Source of the DNA: Salinilacustrithrix sp034522155
GTDB taxonomy: Bacteria; Actinomycetota; Acidimicrobiia; Acidimicrobiales; Salinilacustritrichaceae
Reading direction: 5' to 3'
Assembly (NCBI GenBank): GCA_034522155.1
Contig: JAXHLP010000013.1
Location: 62,001 to 126,000, forward strand
Length of the DNA stretch: 64,000 nt
The translations under genes were made by a program, and so were the position numbers. Shown here in pieces: positions 15,637 through 22,252 of the stretch (position 1 is the first letter of the stretch; the number at the start of each line of letters is the position of its first letter). A model generated the notes under the pieces. The model saw only the letters and a program-made list of their open reading frames with translations, searched no databases and was not told the DNA's origin.

Positions 15637-15846
15637 TTGGATCAGCTGGATCCCGAGGCCATCGAGTCCTTCGCCACTCGTCTGCGCGACCACGCCGACG
15701 ACCTCGACGACCGAGAACGTCGGCTCCTCGAGGCGCTGCTCCTTCGAGCGATGACACCGCTGCAGCGTCGGTCCTTGACCGACACGACCGATCACTTCTC
15801 GAAGGACGAGCTCGAGCTGCTCGACCGCCTCGACGGAGGCGACTGA
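15637..15846 (+). CDS. Small stand-alone leader-like protein before maturase 2
   Basis: 69 residues from TTG 15637; GTG 15613 (77 residues, overlapping precursor D) is an alternative, and no start has a convincing Shine-Dalgarno sequence. The segments RLRDHADDLDDRERRLLEAL and DHFSKDELELLDRLDG align with residues 15-68 of maturase 1, where the same two blocks precede the radical SAM core. The following gene, maturase 2, lacks that domain and starts directly at its radical SAM core. The simplest reading is that the N-terminal domain of maturase 1 exists here as a separate subunit. It lacks the DDVxGF motif and any core-like tail, so it is unlikely to be a substrate. Confidence 0.72.
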   Translation: MDQLDPEAIESFATRLRDHADDLDDRERRLLEALLLRAMTPLQRRSLTDTTDHFSKDELELLDRLDGGD

Positions 15847-15849
15847 CTC

Positions 15850-16971
15850 ATGCACCTCGCACTCACCGTCAAGGCGACACGGCTGTGCAACCTCCGGTGC
15901 TCGTACTGCACCGACTGGCGAGCCGGGCCGGGGAACACCATGGGATTCGAGGTGCTCGCCAACCTCACCCATCGTGCACTCTCCGATCCGGCTCACGATC
16001 TCGTCAGCTTCGGCTGGCACGGCGGGGATCCGCTCGTCCTGCCGGTGGAGTTCTTCGAACGGGCACTGGACCTCCAGGCTCGATTCGCCCGGACGGACCA
16101 GCGGATCCAGAACACGGTCCAGACCAACGCGACGCTGATCACCCCCGAATGGATCGACTTCCTCGCCCGGAACGGCATGGGCGTCGGGGTCAGCATCGAC
16201 GGCCCGCCCGAGATCCACGACCGTCAACGGGTCGATCGGCATGGACACGGGACGTTCGACCGAGTTCGGCGGGGCATCGACGCCCTGCGCGCGGCCGGAC
16301 TGCCCTTCGGCACGCTCATGACCATCGACCGGGAGACGATCGAGCTCGGACCCGAGCGCGTGTTCGAGTTCTTCCTCGACCTCGGCATCACCGCGTACGG
16401 CTTCAACGCCGCCCGTCCCGCCAACGACCACCCGCCCAGCGCCGACGGTCCGCCCCCGCACTACGTGGACCGTCGGACCATGGGCCGCTTCCTGATCGGG
16501 CTGCACCGGTGCTGGCTCGAGCACGGTGACCCGAACATCCACATCCGCGAGCTGGAGATGATCGGGAACCGCCTCGAAGGCCAGGGCATGATCTCCTGTC
16601 GCATCGAGGGCGATTGCGTCGGCCGCTACTTCATGGTCGAACCCGATGGCACCGTCGCCCACTGCGCTCGCTTCCAGGGTGACGAGCGCTACGTGTTCGG
16701 CAACGTCCTCGAACACGACTTCGCGACGCTGCGCCGGTCGCTGCGACTCCTCGAACGTCGACAGGAGGACCGCCGCCGAGCGGAGGCACGGGCGTCCTGC
16801 ACCGAGTACGACGTCTGTCACGGCGGCTGCCCGCACGACGACCTGATCGGACGCCGCCACGATCCGCGGCACGAAGACGGGTGCTGCGGGATGGCGGAAC
16901 TGATCCGCCACGTGCGCGGCCAGGGTGCGCGGGTTCGGATCGGATCCGCAGCGGGCGACCAGCGCGGCTGA
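15850..16971 (+). CDS. Radical SAM/SPASM peptide maturase 2
   Basis: 373 residues. Radical SAM cysteines at 13, 17 and 20 (CNLRCSYC), then FGWHGGDPLVLP, VQTNATL and VSIDGPPEIHD. The SPASM cysteines lie in MISCRIEGDCVGRYF, HCARF, CTEYDVCHGGC and GCCG. It is clearly related to maturase 1 (similar CHGGCPHDD/CQGGCPHDR segments) but lacks the 80-residue N-terminal domain, which here seems to be the separate protein encoded three bases upstream. It is preceded by precursor D and the methyltransferase-like gene. The pair of related maturases with different precursors suggests duplication followed by substrate divergence. Confidence 0.9.
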   Translation: MHLALTVKATRLCNLRCSYCTDWRAGPGNTMGFEVLANLTHRALSDPAHDLVSFGWHGGDPLVLPVEFFERALDLQARFARTDQRIQNTVQTNATLITPEWIDFLARNGMGVGVSIDGPPEIHDRQRVDRHGHGTFDRVRRGIDALRAAGLPFGTLMTIDRETIELGPERVFEFFLDLGITAYGFNAARPANDHPPSADGPPPHYVDRRTMGRFLIGLHRCWLEHGDPNIHIRELEMIGNRLEGQGMISCRIEGDCVGRYFMVEPDGTVAHCARFQGDERYVFGNVLEHDFATLRRSLRLLERRQEDRRRAEARASCTEYDVCHGGCPHDDLIGRRHDPRHEDGCCGMAELIRHVRGQGARVRIGSAAGDQRG

Positions 16972-16979
16972 GTTCCGAT

Positions 16980-17255
16980 CGAGGCTCAATTCCAGACGCG
17001 TCCGCGGGCACCCCCGGCATCGGCATCGCCGAGGACGCAGCGACGGGCGCGGCCGCTGCCGCGGCCTGCGGCTATCTCGCCGGCCACGCGTCCCGGGAAC
17101 GGTTGGATGAGGGCTGGGTCATCGAGCAGGGCGTGGAGATGGGACGCCCGAGCCGCATCGAAGTCGGCGCGGTGGTGCGCGAGGCGGAGCTGAGCGCAGC
17201 CACGGTCGGCGGTGCGGCGGTGCGGGTGGGCCGGGGCGAGTTGGACCTCGTGTGA
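16980..17255 (+). pseudogene. C-terminal remnant of a PhzF-family epimerase
   Basis: About 80 codons of the PhzF C-terminus are recognisable: GIGIAEDAATGAAAAAACGY (family EDPATGSAA), EQGVEMGRPSRIEV (family QGxEMGRPS) and VGGAAVRVGRGEL. The N-terminal 200 residues are missing, and the reading frame is cut off by the end of maturase 2 nine bases upstream. The remnant has no start codon of its own near the homology. It marks a recombination junction at the right border of the peptide-modification island. Confidence 0.7.
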
Positions 17256-17284
17256 TGTCACACCGGGTACGGCAGGCTCGGGCC

Positions 17285-17434
17285 ATGGACGACGAACCGT
17301 TGCTCGAGCCCGACGAGGGCGCGCCCATCTGTCCTGGCTGCGGCACCACGGCGCTGCCCGATGGGAGGGGCGGGTTCGTGTGCGAGAACCCCGACTGCCC
17401 GGTGTTCGGCGAGCCCGTCGGCGACGAGGGCTGA
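17285..17434 (+). CDS. Small zinc-ribbon protein
   Basis: 49 residues: an acidic start (MDDEPLLEPDEG), then CPGCGTTALPDGRGGFVC and a second pair in CENPDC, giving a CxxC...CxxxxC-type zinc ribbon. Function unknown. It sits between the phzF remnant and the HNH nuclease gene. No convincing Shine-Dalgarno sequence; the start is chosen as the only ATG close to the ribbon. Confidence 0.55.
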   Translation: MDDEPLLEPDEGAPICPGCGTTALPDGRGGFVCENPDCPVFGEPVGDEG

Positions 17435-17516
17435 GAAGACGAGGGCTCTGGTACGGCCATACCCACCCTCCCCCTCCGGCCCGGTCGGCCCACCACGCTC
17501 CACGGCGGTGCACCGG

Positions 17517-18821
17517 TCAGGCGCTGGGGGTGACGGGCGTGTCGTCGGGCCGGAGGACGACCCAGCCGCCGTCGGGCTGTCGGAGGGGCCGGAAGCCGTG
17601 TTCCTTGAGGCGGTTGTGGACCCCGCAGCTGAGGTCGCTGTTGTGGGGGGCGGTCGCCCCACCCGTGCCGTACGCGCGGGTGTGGTCGACCTGGAGTCTT
17701 CGGTGCGGGGTGTCGCACCCGGGGAACAGGCACCCGGTGCCGGACTTCTGGAGAAGGGCCTGGATGAAGGCGGCGTCGCGGGCCGAGCCGGTGAAGAAGC
17801 GTCGGCGGCGACCGAGGTCGATGACGTTGGAGTCGGCATCGGTGACGATGCGGCGGATGTAGCCGACCATGAGCGCGGCGAGCGCCGAGGACGGGTGGAT
17901 CCGGTGGCCCGACACCGTCGAGCAGACGGTGTCCTCGACCCGGGTGGGGTCGGCGGACACCGGGTCACCGCACTGACGGCGAACCTCGGTCTCGAGGTCG
18001 TCGTCGCCGAAGACGATCGACACGAGCGGCTCAGGGTTCTTGGCGTCGGCCGGTTGGGCCATGGCCCGACGGAAGATGGCGAACAGGGCGTCGGCTCGCC
18101 GCTGGCGAGGTGTCCGCGGCAGCTGGTCGGGGGTCCAGCCGTCGCCGAGATGCTCCTTGGCCCAGCCGACGTCGGCGTCGAGCTCGGCTTGGACGAACGC
18201 GTCGAAGATGTCGGCCATGGCCGCGCCTTGGAGGTCGCCGTGGTCGGACTCGAGCCGCCACGTGCCGTCGATCTCGTTCTGCACGAGACGAGCGCCGCGG
18301 CGTTCGTGGTCGCGTTCGGCGGCGTGGGCGGCACCGTCGGCGTCGGCGAGGCGCTCCCAGTCCTTCAGCCAGGCGCAGAAGTCGTCGTGGCCCAACTCGG
18401 TGGCCATCTCGGCGAACACCGGATCGGCCACCTCGAGCAGTGCACGGATCCGCGGGTTGGCGGCGACCCGGGCGACGGCGCGCATGCAGCCCGTGGGGAT
18501 CTTCCCGCTCCGGTAGGCCTCGGTCACCGTCGGCAGTTGCTTCCAGGCCCGCACCGTCTGGGTGCGCGCCAACGCCTCCCCACCCGAGAGCCGACCGAGG
18601 TGCTTGATGCAGCTCTTGGTGGACTTGTGCCCGTCCTCGACGAACGCGGCGGTCGCCTCGCAGTGCTCGACCAACACGTCGGTGGCGGCATCCAGACGGC
18701 GACGCACCACCTCCAGATCCCGGATCCCCTCGAGCAGCTCGCGTGGCTCGATCCCGGTGAGCTCGACGGTCGCCAGCTCGTCGACGGTGCTGGCCAGTTC
18801 TTCGATGACGGTCCCGAGCAC
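17517..18821 (-). CDS. DUF222/13E12-type HNH endonuclease
   Basis: 434 residues. The N-terminal two thirds are DUF222 (DLEVVRRRLDAATDVLVEHC, LGRLSGGEALARTQTV, HDDFCAWLKDW); the C-terminus is an HNH nuclease (GCLFPGCDTPHRRLQVDHTR, HNSDLSCGVHNRLK). These proteins are multi-copy in many Actinobacteria and resemble the mycobacterial 13E12 repeat proteins. The GTG at 18821 is chosen because GGAGGT lies seven bases upstream; in-frame TTG 18836 and GTG 18830 would overlap that site. A LexA-type box about 115 bases upstream suggests damage induction, as for 13E12 genes. Confidence 0.9.
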   Translation of the reverse strand: MLGTVIEELASTVDELATVELTGIEPRELLEGIRDLEVVRRRLDAATDVLVEHCEATAAFVEDGHKSTKSCIKHLGRLSGGEALARTQTVRAWKQLPTVTEAYRSGKIPTGCMRAVARVAANPRIRALLEVADPVFAEMATELGHDDFCAWLKDWERLADADGAAHAAERDHERRGARLVQNEIDGTWRLESDHGDLQGAAMADIFDAFVQAELDADVGWAKEHLGDGWTPDQLPRTPRQRRADALFAIFRRAMAQPADAKNPEPLVSIVFGDDDLETEVRRQCGDPVSADPTRVEDTVCSTVSGHRIHPSSALAALMVGYIRRIVTDADSNVIDLGRRRRFFTGSARDAAFIQALLQKSGTGCLFPGCDTPHRRLQVDHTRAYGTGGATAPHNSDLSCGVHNRLKEHGFRPLRQPDGGWVVLRPDDTPVTPSA

Positions 18822-18936
18822 GCGGCTCACCTCCAACCGGAATCAGTGGGGAAGCGAATGTGATCGGGAGCCTGTCGTTCACCGTCGAACGAGGTTCGTG
18901 GCGAGGCCCAGCTCCGAAGGCCGACAGGACCATACC

Positions 18937-18952
18937 CCAAACGTACGTTCGA
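18937..18952 (-). promoter_or_regulatory. LexA/SOS-box-like site
   Basis: On the minus strand TCGAACGTACGTTTGG matches the actinobacterial SOS box TCGAAC-N4-GTTCGA: the left half is perfect and the right half has three of six mismatched at its outer end. The core AACGTACGTT is a perfect palindrome. It precedes the DUF222/HNH gene, a gene type known to be LexA-controlled in mycobacteria. Confidence 0.5.
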
Positions 18953-19110
18953 TTTCAAGGGGTTGGTGGTGTTTTTTGCCGGCCAGCGGCCGGCGACCTG
19001 GCGACGCGGTACCAGGGTCCGTGGCGGCAGCGTCCCTCGTCCGCCTCCCTCCCCCGGACACGTACCGCCTCGCAGGACCGGGTCACGGTGGCTACGTACA
19101 CTTCCTGCGA

Positions 19111-19131
19111 GTGCCACCAGCTGGGTGGCAC
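19111..19131 (+). promoter_or_regulatory. Hairpin or operator before the Ltp-like gene
   Basis: A perfect 8-bp inverted repeat, GTGCCACC and GGTGGCAC, separated by AGCTG, ends 20 bases before the start codon at 19152. It could be a repressor site or an mRNA hairpin near the ribosome-binding site. Apart from this and the LexA-like box, nothing is seen between 18836 and 19152. Confidence 0.4.
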
Positions 19132-19151
19132 CGGCGGCAGGAGCAGACGAC

Positions 19152-19868
19152 ATGACCGAGAGCGGGCCTGAGACACCCCCACCACCCCCACCGCCTCCAC
19201 GGTCACCGTCGCCGGAGACGGCCGAGGACGAAGTGCAGAAGCCGCCGCCGTGGTGGAAGCGGGCACTCCCGCTGTGGGCGGTGATCCTGATCGCCTTCCT
19301 CGGCATCGGACTCGGCGCCGCCAGCGCGAGCAGCGATGAGGCCGACGTGGCCGCCGGCGGCGAGATCGAAGAGCTCGAGGACCAGCTCGCAGAACGGGAC
19401 GCCGAACTCGATGATCGCGGCGAGCGCATCGACGACCTGACCAAGCAGGTCGAGCGGCTCGAGGCCGATCTGGACGAGGCCACGTCCACCACGACAACGG
19501 AGGCCACGACCACCACCACGACGACGACGGCTCCGACGACGACGGCACCACCGACGACCGAGGACCCATCGGCCGGCGAGACGGCCGGCCAGCGGAATGC
19601 GCGTCAGAGCGCCGACGAGTACCTGAGCTTCTCGGCATTCTCACGCAGCGGCCTGATCCAGCAGCTCGAGTTCGAAGGCTTCAGCACCGAGGACGCCACC
19701 TACGGCGTCGACGCCCTCAACGTCGACTGGAACGAGCAGGCCGCGAAGGCTGCGGAGGAGTACCTCAACTTCTCCTCCTTCTCGCGCAGCGGGCTCATCG
19801 ATCAACTGGTCTTCGACGGTTTCACCCAGGCCCAAGCCGAGTACGGGGTCAGCACCACCGGCCTGTAG
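19152..19868 (+). CDS. Membrane-anchored protein with two Ltp-type domains
   Basis: 238 residues. A Pro-rich cytoplasmic N-terminus, one transmembrane helix (LPLWAVILIAFLGIGLG, about 38-55), a coiled coil (EELEDQLAERDAELDDRGER), a Thr-rich stalk, and two copies of the Ltp repeat: SADEYLSFSAFSRSGLIQQL...GFSTEDATYGV and AAEEYLNFSSFSRSGLIDQL...GFTQAQAEYGV. Ltp domains occur in surface lipoproteins and in the phage superinfection-immunity protein Ltp. Here the anchor is a helix rather than a lipobox. Standing next to a restriction-modification system, a role against phage entry is possible but not shown. Confidence 0.82.
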   Translation: MTESGPETPPPPPPPPRSPSPETAEDEVQKPPPWWKRALPLWAVILIAFLGIGLGAASASSDEADVAAGGEIEELEDQLAERDAELDDRGERIDDLTKQVERLEADLDEATSTTTTEATTTTTTTTAPTTTAPPTTEDPSAGETAGQRNARQSADEYLSFSAFSRSGLIQQLEFEGFSTEDATYGVDALNVDWNEQAAKAAEEYLNFSSFSRSGLIDQLVFDGFTQAQAEYGVSTTGL

Positions 19869-20046
19869 TCGGCACGAGGATCACGGTCGACCGGAGCTGT
19901 GACCGGGACCGAGCGGGCCAGGCCTCCGTGACAGCGATGGATCGATCGCCGAGTGAAGGCCCGATGCCAGGATGGTCACGCGCCGCCGGTACCCCACCGG
20001 GCGAACGACGGAGACGGAGCAGGATCGAGACGATGCCCCACGAGCC

Positions 20047-21222
20047 ATGTCGCGGCTGAGCGAGCTGATCCGCCAGGCCAAGGAGAAGGATCCCGAGTTC
20101 GGCGGGGAACTCGAGCGCGAGTACCGGGTGCTGTCCAACCGCCGGGCCTTCGGGTTGAACTTCGAGCGGCACCGCCCAGAGGCCGTCGAGCTGCCCCAGC
20201 GGCCGGTTCGACGAGGCGACAAGGTCCGCGTCCTCCCACCACGAGGCTCGACCGAGCCCAAGTCCGGGGGACACGGGGACCAGCGGCTCTGGCGAGTCAC
20301 CCGCATCGAGAAGGTCGACGGCGAACGCCACGGCCACCTCGACCCGATCGGCACCGGCGACCGCGAACCCACCGTGATGGCCGTCGACGATCTGGTGGTC
20401 GTCGCCGAGTTCCGCGACCCGATCCATCCCGGCCTCGTCTCCACCGGAACCGTCCAACGTGGTGGCGACAAGCCGGCCCACACCGTCATCAACGGCGAGA
20501 ACTTCCACGCCCTCAAGGCCCTCAGCTACACCCACAAGGGCAAGGTCGACGCCATCTACATCGACCCGCCCTACAACACCGGCGCCCGCGACTGGACCTA
20601 CAACAACGACTACGTCGAGGCCGACGACCTCTACCGCCACAGCAAGTGGCTGGCGTTCATGGAACGCCGCCTCCTCCTGGCCAAGGAGCTCCTGAACCCA
20701 GACGAGTCTGTCCTGATCGTCACCATCGATGAACACGAGGTGCACCGGCTCAGATCGCTCCTTGACCAGACCTTCCCGGACGCGAGTCATCCAGATGGTC
20801 GGCAGTCGTCATCAAGCCCGAGGCGGTCACTCAGCGAGGCGGCTTCGCTCGCGTCGAGGAGTACATCGTTCTACTGCTTCGTCGGCGACGTGGAGTCTGC
20901 ACGACCGGAGACGACCTCCTTTCCGACTCGACGAGACGCGGAAGCGGACACACGCCGATCCTCGTCGGGGCATGCTACGGCGCACGAACGCGGCGACGCT
21001 CGGTACGAGCGACTCGGAGCATGTTCTATCCGATCGTCGATCGACCCGAGACCTCGGCGGATCGCACGAGTCGGCCGCACGCCCTCCGCGAGCGAGTCGC
21101 GCCGGACGATCGAGCTCCGACCCGGACGAATGGCTGCCCGATCTGGCCGTCAGAAGCCGACAGTCACGACGAAGCTGGTTCTGGCCAGCTTCGTCCTGAA
21201 GGCTCGCTGGAGGTCTGGCTGA
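20047..21222 (+). pseudogene. Type III restriction-modification Mod, N-terminal part, frameshifted
   Basis: The first 245 codons are a normal Mod methyltransferase N-terminus: MSRLSELIRQAKEKDPEFGG, HTVINGENFHALKAL, the adenine-methyltransferase motif DPPYNTG (about residue 172) and DESVLIVTIDEHE. After FPDA (about 20785) the frame is lost. Family-like sequence continues in other frames (RVIQMVG, then VIKPEAVTQRGGFARVEEYI, later MFYPI and DPDEWLP), so several small indels separate the pieces up to about 21320. The disrupted stretch corresponds to the target-recognition region. Either the gene is dead or the assembly is faulty here. Confidence 0.75.
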
Positions 21223-21316
21223 CGTGCGGGACACGCTCAACTACTCGGTGCAGCAGGCCTCGGAACGTGCGTCATCTACTACCTGAAGGACGGGGACAGT
21301 CGGCTACAGCCGATCG

Positions 21317-22252
21317 ATGACCGGAACGATCGAGTCCGGCGAGGTCGGCATCACGGGCTACGAAGCTGACTCCGGGACTGCCCAACTCGAAATGCTGAAG
21401 GACCTCGCAAGGGCGAAGACCGTGTGGAAACGCGCCAGCCACGACGCTGGGTGGCACGGGTCCGTGATCCTTCGAAGCCTGATGCCGGACCGCAAGTTCC
21501 CCTTTCCCAAGTCGCTCTACGCCGTCGAGGACGCGCTTCGCTTCTTCGTCGCTGACAAGCCCGACGCGGTGGTTCTCGACTTCTTCGCTGGCTCTGGCAC
21601 CACTGCGCATGCAGTGATGCGGTTGAACCGGCAGGACGGTGGTCGGCGGCAGTGCATCTCGGTGACGAACAACGAGGTGTCGGCGGACGAGCAGAAGCGG
21701 CTGCGCGAGGAGGGGCTGCGGCCGGGTGACCCGGAGTGGGAGGCGCTCGGGATCTGTGATCACATCACCAAGCCGCGGATCGAGGCGGCCATCACCGGGC
21801 TGACGCCGGAGGGCGAGCCGATCACGGGGGACTACAAGTTCACCGACGAGTTCCCGATGGCGGACGGGTTCGAGGCGAACGCCGAGTTCTTCACGCTGAC
21901 CTACGAGTCGCCGATCGCCATCGGGCACAACCGGGCGTTCGAGCGGATCGCCCCGCTGCTGTGGCTCCGGGCCGGCGCCGAGGGTCGGCGCGTCGACACG
22001 TTGCCCGGGGCGGGCTGGGAGGTGGCCGACACGTACGGGCTGCTCGTCGACCTCGATCATGCCGAGGCGTTCTGCGAGGCGGTCGAGAACGCGACGTCCG
22101 ACGGCTCCGCCGATGTGCGCATCGCCTATGTGGTGACCGATGACGATCGTCGGTTCCAGTCGGTGGCTCGCCGGCTTCCCGATGGTGTCGAGCCGGTGCG
22201 GTTGTACGAGTCGTATCTGTCGAACTTCCGGTTCACGGGGGTGGAGCCGTGA
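21317..22252 (+). pseudogene. Type III restriction-modification Mod, C-terminal part
   Basis: 311 codons in one frame, homologous to the end of Mod: KTVWKRASHDAGWHGS, KFPFPKSLYAVEDAL and the SAM-binding motif VLDFFAGSGTTAHA (motif I follows motif IV in this beta-class order). It continues with QCISVTNNEVSADEQ, FTDEFPMADGFEANAEFF and ends LYESYLSNFRF. It is intact as an open frame but is separated from the N-terminal part by the scrambled segment, so it is unlikely to make a working enzyme alone. Its stop overlaps the GTG of the Res gene (GTGA). Confidence 0.75.

Noticed and set aside
18885..18897. Second SOS-like sequence TCGAACGAGGTTCG
   Set aside because: The half-sites are three rather than four bases apart, which LexA sites do not tolerate well.
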